DNA from: Enoplolaimus lenunculus
Lineage: Eukaryota > Nematoda > Enoplea > Enoplida > Thoracostomopsidae
Assembly (NCBI GenBank): GCA_030248215.1
Contig: JASANG010003948.1
Coordinates: 48,243 to 112,242, forward strand
Direction of reading: 5' to 3'
Length of the DNA: 64,000 nt
Both the position numbers and the translations under genes were made by a program. Position 1 is the stretch's first letter. Every line of letters begins with the position of its first letter. Under the pieces are notes generated by a model that did not search any database, was not told the origin of the DNA, and worked only from the letters and a program-made list of their open reading frames with translations. Positions 1 to 9,307 of the stretch are shown here, one piece after another.

Positions 1-86
1 TTTTTGCTTAGGCGTAGACTTAGGCTTAGGCTTAGGCTAAGGAATGTGCTTATACTACTGGTCCGGCCCTGTTCTATACATAGGCC
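1..86 (-). mobile_element. TTAGGC MITE, subfamily C, cut by window edge
   Basis: Hexamers, then the standard end TACTACTGGTCCGGCCCTGT and TCTATACATAGGCC. It ends 55 nt from the donor of receptor exon 10. Confidence 0.85.
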
Positions 87-141
87 AACAGAACCGATAT
101 ATAACTTTGCAATTAACGCCCTAAAAATGAACACTGCTTAC

Positions 142-185
142 GGACACATTTCTTATTTTGTCGACAAAGTGTTTATTACTGAAAT
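142..185 (-). CDS. Receptor exon 10 (end of M3, start of cytoplasmic loop)
   Basis: 44 nt, phase 1 in and 0 out, donor GTAAGC. It encodes [15 protein letters not shown], the place of (E/Q)F..VHYF after M3 in relatives. The acceptor is an AAG (ATATCGCAAG) with little pyrimidine. The alternative CAG 6 nt further in would break frame. Confidence 0.7.
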
Positions 186-3100
186 CTTGCGATATGCGAC
201 AAAATCGAATTAAAAGTTTCGACATAAGTTAAAATCAGACTCCAAGTCGTGTCTCTACAGTGCAATTATTACCTATAATAGTTCCCATAACAAACAAGAA
301 ACAAAGTATCAAATAAATGTCAAGGGCAGTTGGATAATTGACACGAGGCAAATCTGAACGGCTGTCCAAAAACAAAAATGTCATCGTTAAAATACTTGTG
401 ACGCCTGAAAGTACAAATGACAGGTATCCTCAACAGCTAGAAAGCTAATTATTTTTCTGAGTATACCTGGAAAGGGCTGAGCCTAAGCCTAGCAAAACGT
501 CGATTCATCCGTGTGCTCGCCTCAGTTAACGTTTACGCTTACGTGTTAGGCTAACGCTAAACGATTAGGTTTAGGTATCAGGCCCAAGTTAACATCAGGA
601 GCGGAACGTTTTTCTGTGGGACTGCAATAGAGTAAGTTTAAGCTTTAGACTAATTTTTCTGCTTGGCTTAGGCTTAGGCTTAGGAATATGCTCATTGATA
701 TGTTTAGGCTTAGCGTTAGGCTTAGGCTTAGGAATATGCTCATTGATACGCTTAGGCTTAGCCTTAGGCTTAGGCTTAAGAACACGCTTATAGAACTGTT
801 CCGCCCCTGTTCTTTACATTGGCCGGTATCAGCTAGAGCGTTTTCTTAAAACTAAGCGTTATGCTACACCTGAACCTAAGCCTAAACGTGTCGGTGATAG
901 CGTACTAAAACCAAAACAGCCACAGTCTACGAATTTGTTCAGAACCTATTCTGCTCATTGGCGATATTTTGGTAAACACCACTGACAGATAGCCATAAAT
1001 TATGGCAAGCATCAATACACCGGTTCTTTTCAAAAATACGGAACCGATAGCAGTCAAAATATAACCCTGACGCAACCAAATTTTACAATAATTGAACTAA
1101 TATTTCTTGAGATATTAATTTTTATCTCGCATGACTTGCGTGTGAAACGACTTTGTTTGAAGTTGTACTGCTGTGAACTAAAACTCTAACCATAGATTAA
1201 GAGGCCAATGTGACTTTAAGGGGCGTAACAGTAGATTAAGCGTGTTCCTAAAGCCTAAGCCTAAGCGTTGCAAAACTGTGTTCCTAAGCCTAAGCCTATG
1301 CCTAAGCGTAAGCAAAAAAATGTAATCTAGAATCTAAATCTACTCTTTTATAGACTCATCAGAAACCTGGCCGCTCTTTAAAGTAACATGGGCCGATTAA
1401 GAGAGTGCCGGAGCGTCACTGGTGGTTCCAACGACGAATCCAGGTTTAGTCACACGATCGGGATGAACACCTCGTTCGAGATGGTTTTCAATATATCAGA
1501 CGGGTCTCCATCAGAAATTTCTAAATCCACCACTGGGCAGCGCACAATTCGACAGTTGTTTACCTAATGAAATGCGATCAGCAGTCGCTTCTCGGTTGAT
1601 CCAAAACGACACCCAAGACATCACAACGATGAGAGTGCAAGGACCATAGAAATTGATCAAAAAATACCCAGCGTGGCGGACGAAAACAAAATTAACTTCC
1701 AATACCGAAAATGTTCCTGTAAAATTAGGAGAAAACATAATACATCCTCCACAATAAAATGTGTACACTTGGCGTGGAAAATGAAAAATCAATTCCAGAA
1801 CACCATCAGTTTTCAAAATTTTATTTTAAGGTCGCCACTGGAATACAACTTTGAGAAATACGATATTTTAGCAATGATGAGAGAATAAATTTTGCTATCG
1901 ATCATCACTACTGTCAGCGCCAAAGCAGGCAAGGTCTGGCCGTTGGCCCCCCCCGCTTACAATTCCAGGATGGGGACTCTTTGGGATGATCAAAATTATT
2001 TTTAAATTCTGATCAATATTAACGGTTATTTTTTGGTTAAAATCAGGTTTGGGGAAAGCTTCTGGTTGGGGTGGGATGGGGGGTTATGGAGGTGGCTGAT
2101 CCGGTCGTGCCTACTGTTTAGCAAACCAGCTTGTATTGGCAACCAAACTGGTTAAGTCAGTCATCGTCATTTTTGGGTCAAAGGTTTCAATTTACTAAGA
2201 TTTAATGACAACTAAAAATACAATTAGGTTTAGGCTTTGTATTTTCGCCGAAATATAACCAACCAATCCTAACTCATTTGCGATAGGCCCCGAACGACAG
2301 CTTAGGATACAGGAACTCTTAAGAAGAACTGCGAGCAAACTCAGGGTCGAGCGTCAAGTGTTATAGTTGAGTGGTGAAAATGGTTTCAACGACGGAATCT
2401 CGAGCTTTGAATCGTAAATAGAAAATTTTCATGTGAGAAAAAACACATGTAAAAAGATCAGGAGCGGAGAGTTTTTCTGTGGGACTAGAATAGAGTAAAC
2501 TTAAGCTTTAGACTATTTTTTAGCTTGGCTGGGCTTAGGCTTAGGCGGCCAATGTAAAGAACAGTGCGGAAACAGTATTATAAGCATATTCCTAAGCATA
2601 AGCCTAAGCTTAAACCTAAGCCAAGCAAAAAATAAATCTAAAGCTTATGAGTAGTTTGCTTACTCTATTCTAGTACCACAGAATAACTGTCTGCCCCTGA
2701 ATTTGACATGGGTTGGCTTAGACTTAGGAATATGCTTCTAATACTGTACCGACCCTGTTCTGGCCCATGTTTAGAACAGGGCCGGATCGTTGTCCGCAGA
2801 GGCTATAATAGAGTCAGTTTACGCGTTAGACTAATGTTTTGCTTAGGCTTAGGCTTAGGCTTAGGCTTAGGTTTAGGAATATGCTCATTATTACTCTTAG
2901 GATAAGGCTAAGAATATGCTCATTATTACGCTAAGGCTAAGGCTTAGGCTTAGGCTTAGGCATAGGCTTAGGAATATGCGCATTACTTAGGCTTAGGAAT
3001 ATGCGCATTATTACTCTTAGGCTTAGGCTTAGGCTTAGGCTTAGGCTTAGGCTTAGGAATATGCTCATTATTACTCTTAGGCTTAGGCTTAGGCTTAGGC

Positions 3101-6100
3101 TTAGGCTTAGGAATATGCTCATTATTACTCTTAGGCTTAGGCTTAGGCTTAGGCATAGGCTTAGGAATATGCGCATTACTTAGGCTTAGGAATATGCGCA
3201 TTATTACTCTTAGGCTTAGGCTTAGGCTTAGGCTTAGGCTTAGGCTTACGAATATGCTCATTATTACTCTTAGGCTTAGGCTTAGGCTTAGGCTTAGGCT
3301 TACGAATATGTTCATTATTACTCTTAGGCTTAGGCTTAGGCTTAGGCTTAGGCTTACGAATATGCTCATTATTACTCTTAGGCTTAGGCTTAGGCTTAGG
3401 CTTAGGCTTACGAATATGCTCATTATTACTCTTAGGCTTAGGCTTAGGCTTAGGCATAGGCTTAGGAATATGCGCATTACTTAGGCTTAGGAATATGCGC
3501 ATTATTACTCTTAGGCTTAGGCTTAGGCTTAGGCTTAGGCTTAGGCTTACGAATATGCTCATTATTACTCTTAGGCTTAGGCTTAGGCTTAGGCTTAGGC
3601 TTACTAATATGCTCATTATTACTCTTAGGCTTAGGCTTAGGCTTAGGCTTAGGCTTAGGCTTACTAATATGCTCATTATTACTCTTAGGCTTAGGCTTAG
3701 GCTTAGGCTTAGGCTTACGAATATGCTCATTATTACTCTTAGGCTTAGGCTTAGGCTTAGGCTTAGGCTTACGAATATGCTCATTATTACTCTTAGGCTT
3801 AGGCTTAGGCTTAGGCTTAGGCTTACGAATATGCTCATTATTACTCTTAGGCTTAGGCTTAGGCTTAGGCTTAGGCTTACGAATATGCTCATTATTACTC
3901 TTAGGCTTAGGCTTACGCTTAGGCTTAGGCTTACGAATATGCTCATTATTACTCTTAGGCTTAGGCTTAGGCTTAGGCTTAGGCTTACGAATATGCTCAT
4001 TATTACTCTTAGGCTTAGGCTTAGGTTTAGGCTTAAGCTTAGACTTAGGCTTAGGCTTAGAAATATGCTTATACTACTGTTCCGCCGCTCTTACAGCGCC
4101 ACATGTTATCATGTCATTTACCCTTAAGGGCCTGGGATAGAAAGAAAAGCTAATGCTTCTTTTTCTTTAATGATTTACCCTGCTCAGTTTGTTGAGGGGC
4201 GTCTGCGCTCATAATATTGACCAGTGAAAATTGACTCAGTTTCATTCCTTCGTCCACTGTCACCGAAGAATTATCACCGTTTTTCCATTTGTACACAATT
4301 TCTGACGTTCGATACGCAACTAAAATACAAATCCAAGTTTCTCAATCTCGAATAGCAAAGTTTACTAGACAACCAGCTGCGACAAGTATTTAGGAACCGT
4401 CAAATTAGAACGAGATTAGAGAGCAATGAATGCGATGTTGGCCAAATGTTGTTTTGTATTAAACAAATATAAATTAACAAAAGCGGTGTAAAAGTCTGTG
4501 AATCCGTTGAATTAGTTTCATTTTTAGTTCGATATTAAACAATGCTTGTCGTCCAATTTTGAACGGCCTATGTAAAGAACAGGGGCGGAACAGTATTATA
4601 AGCTTATTCATAAACCTAGGCGCTAGAATGGGTTTATTCCTATTACTAATCCTATGCTTAAAGCCTGAGCCTAAGCGTAAGAATGAGTTTAAACATAAGA
4701 CTAAGCCTAAGCATAAACCAAGCAAACAATTATTCTAAAGCTTAAGCTTAGTCTATTGCAGTCCCACAGAAAAACGTTTCGCACATATGCATTAAAATCT
4801 GTGTGCATATTTTCTAAGTAGAACAGTGTCGTCTATATGCTATGAAACTATTGTAAGCAAAGTATGCTAGAAACTGGTTCTAAAGACGCATATCGGGAAC
4901 TGTAACTTCAATATATAGATTTTGACGAATCCTTTGGATGTGACTTTATTCAGCTACCGAGCCGCTAATTTGAAACCCTTGTATAAAAATCTAACACCAC
5001 ACGACGTACAGCTTCCAATTCGCAGGGGGCATCTTTGTTGGTCCAGTGGAAATTTATGAATTGACATCGGACATTTCGCTCGGATTGTCAGCCTACACTC
5101 AAAATAATATTTCTGATATTTAAGAAAAAATTTCTTACATTTGAGAAATATGATTAGCAAGGTGCACTTGAAAAGTATTTCTGTTTTAATAGAAATGTTT
5201 TCGAAAAACGTTTTGAAATAAAGTCTGAAAATAAACGTTTTCCAGTTATTTTCAGAAAAATTGTCCTAAATAGCAGCAAAACTTTTCAGATTTGCCACAG
5301 AAAACACTTTTCTGAATAAATTCAGAAATACTTTTTTGTGTGTAAAATTATGTGTAGTTTATTTTAATTTTCACCGTCATGTGAAATTATGGAACACTAT
5401 CATTCAAGCAAGCGTCGATTGCCGATCTTGATATTTCACACGGCGGTGAAAATTAAACTAAACCACAAATTAGCCATGCTTATAACACTTTGCTAGTATC
5501 ATTCTTGATACATTGTATACAGTTCTATTTGATGCCAATTCTTGCAATATTCTTATAGAACGGTCTTTTATCCTTTTTCGCATATCGCATCGAGTTTAAC
5601 TCGAAACCAAAGCTTGAAAATAGATTTCAGCTCGATCTGTGTAAATTCATGCGTCAAATAGCTCATGGACCAACCTTGAGGAAAAGTGGACAGAGCCGTC
5701 TTTACTGAGACGGACAAACTTATTTGGCGTAGTCAGCAGATGTAAATACGAGTCTTGACCGTTCCAAAAATACGTGTCAGGTTTCCAAATTTTGTCCAAC
5801 ATCGCGACTCCCAACGATAGCGTTTCCTTAAAAACTCATTTGAAAATATTCATTGCACAAAATGGTAAGTCAAATTGACTCTCCCTGAAATAGGCTTTTT
5901 CGGACTACACAAACTGAGTCAAAATTCGACTCCCTTGTTTTCCATTAATAAAGTCCCAGGTCCCAACTGTATTATGTAGCAACTATAGGTTGTGTAAACT
6001 TTTGAACTAAAGAATAACAACTTCCAAAATACGGTAGTTTTGTTGAATTAAACTCACCTTAACTCTGCCGAAGTTTAGTTCTGTAGTCGTCATAGTTCGC

Positions 6101-8958
6101 TTGTTTGGTAATGTTACTTTTAGGGGCGTAACAGTACATTAAGCACATTCCTAAGCCTAAGCGTTGCAAAAGTGTGTTCCTTAGCCTAAACCTAAGCCTA
6201 AGCTCATGCAAACAATGTAATCAAGAATCTAAACATACTGTTTTCTTAATCCACCAGAATTCTGAACGCCCCTTAAAGTAGCATGGGACGCTTGTTTGAT
6301 GAACTATTACCAGCTGGCAATAGGTGCCACACACAGATGACGATACCATCCTTCATAAGATTAGAGAATACAGCTCTTGTCTTGATATTATACGCATATT
6401 CAGTTGGAATATAAATTTTTTAATTTAAGATAAGCATAAGCCTAAGCCTAAGACTAAGCCTAAGCTTAAGCTTAACCTTAAGCGAAAGCCTAAGCCTAAG
6501 ACTAAGCCTAAGCTTAAGCTTAAGCCCAAGCCTAAGCCTAAGACTAAGCCTAAGCTTAAGCTTAAGCTTAAGCCTAAGCCTAAGCCTAAGCCTAAGATGT
6601 ATCGCAAGCTACGCCTCGTCGTCTGTTGATTTTATCATATTTCAAACAAACTTTAAATATGCTTAAAATTTGATTTTACCCTTCTATCATTGGAACAAAA
6701 TTAGTGACTATAGATTTAAATTTCAACGACTTCAACGAAAACTATGCTCTTACCCTTGTTGAACTGGAAAACTTTAATCTGTCGTCTTGCCAAGTTTGTC
6801 GAAAATAGCAATCCATTGAAAAAGCCTATAATGTCATTTTTGATATAATTCACAGCCATATTTTGACTAATTTTGTGCCTAAATTTATTTTTTGGGCCAA
6901 TATGCTTATAACGCGTTACAGAGTTGTACCGTATCCTTTAAATTGTTGGCCTGGGCTGGCTTCGAAACAAGCGATTGGTTAAGACAAAATCAACAAATCG
7001 TTTAAAGCGTCGTTCAATCACAGCGTTCTTACGGTATTAAGGCGAATTCGGATTGGTGGATGCAGCTTTCCATGGTCCCTATATGAATATATCCCTAACT
7101 CAAAAAGATCCAATTCAATTCTGTTTATTTTTCAAGCGGCATGTACATCGATGTTGCTTGCAGTGTACTTTGTACGTGAAAGGGTTAAATGAGCTGCTAG
7201 AGAACGAATCAGTCATTTCTGATTATTTCTGCGTTAATTACAGTAAACATTAGCTCACTCTGATGTGATTTGTGATTTAATTCCGGGTGATTTTATTTAA
7301 TTAATGCAGAATCCATTAGATCAACTTAGAAATCTGAGTTCTGAATGTTCTGATTCAGACTCAGCGATTCAACTCATTCTGAAGTAACATCAACACTATA
7401 AGTTATAGTGTGGCCAATGTAAAGAACAGGACCGTAACAGTAGTATAAGCAAATTACTAAAGCCTAAGCCCACGCAAAAAAATTTAGTCTAAAGCATTTG
7501 ACTGATGAAAAACAGTAATGTTTACCATTGCAACTTCAGAAATTGGTCCCATACTGCGGATATTGATATCGATATAAACTATTGTTGGTTCGCGAACCGC
7601 AACTAAAATATATACAGGCAAGAGATAGAAATATGTTTTAAACCTTGCTTAACACCCATCTTCGGTTCAAGAAATAACTTGTAAAATTTCAAATTAGCGA
7701 ATTAAAACACATTTGTCAAAATTGTGCACGCATTCTGTGATTGAGTTTGTTAACCGAGGTGTATATAACTATATATAATCATACATAATGGATATCATCA
7801 ATCAGGAACACATAAACCGGATATTCGATACCGTTTCCGGTAAAAATCTGTGTCTGTTTCCGTTATAGAAATGTCGGAAATTCCGTTACTGTTCCCACTG
7901 ATATTTCGTTTCAATTTAAAGTTTTTGAATTTTTAATCGCTCAGATATGTTGCATTTGTTCCATTTAAAATAAAAAATACGAAATTCATCCAAAATCGTA
8001 AATTTAGGGACATCCGTTATAAGTCTTTGATTATAATTTTTATTAAACCTGTGATGATTTGGTAGTATGCCTCAATTGAACTGGTAGAAAAACAAATTAT
8101 GCATTAATATTTTAGATATACGTCAATATCCGTTATCCGTTCGCGTTTCCGTTATCTTTATCATGTGTGTAGACCCTGTCATCTGGTGACAGTTGCTACT
8201 TTAAGTTCAAAACACAGGTTTGATAGGATTACAGTTCATTTCAATAGGAGATAGCTACTTGTAAACACTTGTTTGTGAGCGAGTGTCGCGAGGGTGAAAA
8301 TTTTGATCGACATATGCAGGTTATATTACAGCGTTTTCGACCATTTTCAGAAGTTTCAAGGAAATATATGGACTCTATCAATCTATTGTATACGTCTTTG
8401 GAAAGTTTAACAGTAAATCCCAATAAGTTTTGATTTCGAAAATCTACTTACGAGGGGTGTTATTGATGCTCAATCGCTAAAAACAGTACACTGCAAAAAA
8501 TGGTGAGTCAAATTGACTCACTCCGAAACAGGCTCTGTGGGACTACACAAACGGAGTCAAATTTGACTCTGCCAGAGTCAAATTCGTCTCATTGAGTCGC
8601 ATGTTTGACTCTCGCTAACTCGAGTTTGGCTCCGTCTGCGTAGACCCGTAGAGCCTATTTCAGTGATAGTCGATTTGACTCACCATTTTTTTGCAGTGTA
8701 GCTTTTACTACACTTACATGGACTATTGGGGCGGATCGCTTTATCGTAGCCTTTAAGTAAATTATTCAACAAGTACGTAACGTTTTGGACGTATTCGTCC
8801 TGTTGTGCAGTGACAAATCTCACCGGTTGCAGTGCAACACGGCTTAGTTTGTCGGCAGATTTAGCAGGTTTGCATTGCGTAGCAATACTTGATTGCCAAT
8901 ACATCAACGCTATTGTGGAGTATATAGCAAGTTGGCGATTGCTGGGGTTCAGAAACAT
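142..8958 (-). CDS. GABA-A-type Cys-loop receptor subunit (GRD/LGC-37-like), 10 exons, 3' end off window
   Basis: Partial gene for a pentameric ligand-gated chloride channel subunit of the plasma membrane. The exons are 8718-8958, 7526-7602, 6754-6825, 5675-5826, 5010-5092, 4177-4319, 4122-4131, 1564-1716, 273-404 and 142-185. Every junction keeps frame, giving at least 369 residues. A signal peptide is followed by [13 protein letters not shown] (about 63-78), YFRQTW (113-118), WKPDTYF (144-150), the Cys-loop (C188 and C202, 13 residues between), M1 (about 276-299, with [15 protein letters not shown]), M2 ([17 protein letters not shown]) and M3 (about 337-358). ADRIS before M2 and [15 protein letters not shown] resemble insect GRD and nematode LGC-37/38 rather than RDL. 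The TGYYT-like loop-C aromatics are not seen, so it may be an alpha-like partner subunit. The large cytoplasmic loop and M4 lie beyond base 1. The family is clear; the orthologue is inferred. Confidence 0.93.
273..404 (-). CDS. Receptor exon 9 (M2-M3)
   Basis: 132 nt, phase 1 to 1, acceptor GTACTTTCAG, donor GTAATA. It encodes [16 protein letters not shown] (pore-lining M2), [13 protein letters not shown] and M3 ([15 protein letters not shown]). LTMTFL and LPxVxYPTALD are diagnostic of GABA/GRD-like anion channels. Confidence 0.95.
581..824 (-). mobile_element. TTAGGC MITE, subfamily A
   Basis: Ends GGCCCAAGTTAACATCAGGA and GTTCTTTACATTGGCC; hexamer core with GAATATGCTCATTGATA spacers. GGTATCA flanks both sides (7 of the usual 8 bp). 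It lies in the intron between receptor exons 8 and 9. Confidence 0.9.
1203..1394 (+). mobile_element. TTAGGC MITE, subfamily B
   Basis: 192 bp with ends GGCCAATGTGACTTTAAGGG and TTTAAAGTAACATGGGCC. Perfect 8-bp target duplication GATTAAGA (1195-1202 and 1395-1402). Receptor intron. Confidence 0.95.
1564..1716 (-). CDS. Receptor exon 8 (M1 and start of M2)
   Basis: 153 nt, phase 1 to 1, acceptor CTAATTTTACAG, donor GTAAAC. It encodes residues 261-310, including [24 protein letters not shown] and [11 protein letters not shown]. The M1 PC motif and the charged linker before M2 are intact. The split Gly codon after ISL is a conserved intron position in this family. Confidence 0.95.
2449..2761 (-). 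mobile_element. TTAGGC MITE, subfamily A, split by another copy
   Basis: The 5' part (GATCAGGAGCGGAGAGTTTT to GGCTTAGGC, 2449-2548) and 3' part (2708-2761, ACTGTACCGACCCTGTTCT) flank a complete copy at 2549-2707. Confidence 0.7.
2549..2707 (+). mobile_element. TTAGGC MITE, subfamily A, nested
   Basis: Ends GGCCAATGTAAAGAACAGTG and CTGAATTTGACATGGG, with the A-type AAAGCTTA...CTATTCTAG subterminal block. It sits inside the hexamers of another copy. Confidence 0.8.
2762..4100 (-). mobile_element. TTAGGC MITE, subfamily C, giant internal array
   Basis: Begins GGCCCATGTTTAGAACAGGG with the C-type GGCTATAATAGAGTCAG block and ends TACTACTGTTCCGCC...GCGCC at 4100. Typical copies are about 200 bp; this one is about 1.34 kb because the core grew into an array. 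Its end is 21 nt from the receptor micro-exon. Confidence 0.85.
2840..4060. repeat. TTAGGC minisatellite with higher-order structure
   Basis: Runs of 4-6 TTAGGC separated by AATATGCTCATTATTACTC make units of about 50 bp, more than 20 in all. A marker block (CATAGGC, GGAATATGCGCATTACTTAG) recurs near 2966, 3153 and 3453, so multi-unit blocks were duplicated. GCTTACGAATATG variants dominate after 3240. Confidence 0.95.
4122..4131 (-). CDS. Receptor micro-exon (10 nt)
   Basis: The flanking exons do not join directly: phase 0 out at 4177, phase 1 in at 1716. Just downstream of 4177 a strong acceptor (CTTTCTATCCCAG) is followed by 10 nt, GCCCTTAAGG, and a donor GTAAAT. Including it adds Ala-Leu-Lys and the first base of Gly260 and restores frame to [12 protein letters not shown]. 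The intron before it would be 45 nt. Inferred from phase and splice sites only. Confidence 0.6.
4177..4319 (-). CDS. Receptor exon 6 (loop B to loop C)
   Basis: 143 nt, phase 1 in and 0 out, acceptor GTATTTTAG, donor GTAAAT. It encodes residues 209-256: [15 protein letters not shown], then SVTVDEG and LSQFSLVN. The order SxAYxxSEIxYxW...LxQF matches GABA-A alpha/GRD-type subunits. Confidence 0.93.
4565..4790 (+). mobile_element. TTAGGC MITE, subfamily A, right end decayed
   Basis: GGCCTATGTAAAGAACAGGG start, hexamer core, CTATTGCAGTCCCACAGAAA block; the last about 20 bp no longer match the family end. Receptor intron. Confidence 0.85.
5010..5092 (-). CDS. Receptor exon 5 (Cys-loop)
   Basis: 83 nt, phase 2 in and 1 out. 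It encodes [20 protein letters not shown] and CPLRIGS (residues 182-208). The cysteines are 13 residues apart, with FPLDQQRC, the Cys-loop signature. The acceptor TGTAG (bases 5093-5097) overlaps the TA target site and end of a MITE at 5096-5342. The donor is GTACGT at 5009. Confidence 0.95.
5096..5342 (+). mobile_element. Foldback MITE at a splice acceptor
   Basis: Inverted ends CACTCAAAATAATATTTCTG and CACACAAAAAAGTATTTCTG between TA dinucleotides (5094-5095, 5343-5344). Tc1/mariner-like TA target is inferred. It abuts receptor exon 5 (acceptor AG at 5094-5093). Confidence 0.75.
5675..5826 (-). CDS. Receptor exon 4 (loop A, WKPDTYF)
   Basis: 152 nt, phase 0 in and 2 out. It encodes residues 131-180: [20 protein letters not shown], then [15 protein letters not shown] and FSS. 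The loop-A motif WxPDTYF is intact. The acceptor is TTTTTAAG, an AAG rather than CAG or TAG. The donor after AG is GTTGGT, a weak GT at the family's conserved AG|G arginine split. Confidence 0.92.
5852..5940 (+). mobile_element. GACTC foldback MITE, partial
   Basis: TTGCACAAAATGGTAAGTCA then TTGACTC, GGACTACACAAACTGAG: the left half of the family complete at 8489-8698. Just upstream of receptor exon 4's acceptor. Confidence 0.7.
6117..6289 (+). mobile_element. TTAGGC MITE, subfamily B
   Basis: GGTAATGTTACTTTTAGGGG start and CCCTTAAAGTAGCATGGGAC end, with perfect 8-bp duplication GCTTGTTT (6109-6116, 6290-6297). Receptor intron. Confidence 0.93.
6427..6598 (+). repeat. GCCTAA hexamer array without MITE ends
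   Basis: About 170 bp of AAGCCT/AAGCTT/AAGACT hexamers in a repeated 60-bp pattern. Neither flank shows the GGCC ends. Receptor intron. Confidence 0.9.
6754..6825 (-). CDS. Receptor exon 3 (YFRQTW strand)
   Basis: 72 nt, phase 0 to 0, acceptor TTATAG, donor GTAAGA. It encodes residues 107-130, [19 protein letters not shown]..., the conserved (D)xYFRQxWxDxRL segment of the ligand-binding domain. It joins exons 2 and 4 in frame. Confidence 0.92.
7195..7396 (+). mobile_element. AACTCA foldback MITE, old copy
   Basis: Matches 14040-14215 through TAACTCACTCTGA, GTTGATTTGATTC-like and CAACTCATTCTGA blocks. Ends degraded. Receptor intron. Confidence 0.6.
7412..7503 (+). mobile_element. TTAGGC MITE fragment
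   Basis: GGCCAATGTAAAGAACAGGA start, a short CCTAAGCC core and AAAAATTTAGTCTAAAGC; right end missing. It lies about 20 nt past the donor of receptor exon 2. Confidence 0.75.
7526..7602 (-). CDS. Receptor exon 2 (first beta strands)
   Basis: 77 nt, phase 1 in and 0 out, between acceptor TATATTTTAG and donor GTAAAC. It encodes residues 81-106, ending [10 protein letters not shown], the equivalent of SISSISEVxM in other Cys-loop subunits. Vertebrate GABA-A genes have an exon of similar size here. A truncated TTAGGC MITE (7412-7500) lies just downstream. Confidence 0.88.
7797..8175. mobile_element. Possible old foldback element in receptor intron
   Basis: ACCGGATATTCGATACCG and GTTTCCGTTATAG on the left, CAATATCCGTTATCCGTTC and GTTTCCGTTATC on the right, resembling the CCGG-type elements of 41-64 kb. 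No clear ends or target duplication. Confidence 0.35.
8489..8698 (+). mobile_element. GACTC foldback MITE, complete
   Basis: 210 bp, ends CACTGCAAAAAATGGTGAGT and reverse complement, TA on both sides (8487-8488, 8699-8700). The interior is nested GAGTC/GACTC inverted repeats that would fold into a long hairpin. Related copies at 5852, 15992, 17450 and 28275. Confidence 0.85.
8718..8958 (-). CDS. Receptor exon 1: start codon, signal peptide, N-terminal helix
   Basis: The ATG at 8958-8956 follows an in-frame TAA 6 nt upstream, so it is the likely start unless an acceptor lies between. Residues 1-28 form a signal peptide with core [12 protein letters not shown]. Residues about 60-78 are the family's N-terminal helix ([20 protein letters not shown]). 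The donor is GTAAGT at 8717, phase 1. A foldback MITE (8489-8698) starts 18 nt downstream of the donor. Confidence 0.88.
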
Positions 8959-9307
8959 GATTTAAGTCGAATTTTAACTTTTATATTTTTACTTTAATTT
9001 TGGCGTCTTTGAGTCAAATGTTTTCAAATATTTTAGCAAAATATTGAATAATGTCTGAAATACGTACAGAATTTGACCATTTTAGCCGTTAATTCCGCAG
9101 CGACAACGTCAGAATGTGCAAATTTATTGAAACTTTCATTGTAAATTCTCGCAATCAATTGAATCGCTCAGTCTAAGTTAGGGTTTGTTAGAACTTAAAA
9201 TTTTCAGTCTATTCAATTTCATGTGAAATAATTAATCAATTAGAAACAGTGAAAATTAACGTTCCAAGCTTTATTTCAACTTAACACAATTTTTTCTAGC
9301 AAATCCA
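8959..9307. other. Region upstream of receptor start codon
   Basis: 349 bp, AT-rich, with no ORF or clear repeat. The receptor promoter or 5' UTR should lie here or further right; no core promoter motif could be supported. Confidence 0.4.

Noticed and set aside
2840-4060. Chromosome end or true interstitial telomere
   Set aside because: The array is bounded by MITE ends and sits inside a receptor intron.
2840-4060. CRISPR array (regular repeats with spacers)
   Set aside because: The spacers are themselves repeats and the host is a eukaryote.
2937-4127. ORFs of up to 274 codons on both strands (SLSLSL, PKPKPK, RLRLRL proteins)
   Set aside because: Direct translations of TTAGGC hexamers, which lack stops in most frames. 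Same for 12069-12856, 20988-21386, 6425-6607 and 49601-50032.
6060-6420. Extra receptor exon ending at GTGAGT near 6057 (TELNFGRVK)
   Set aside because: Open frame with a good donor, but exon 3 (6754-6825) joins exon 4 in phase without it, and a MITE lies inside it.
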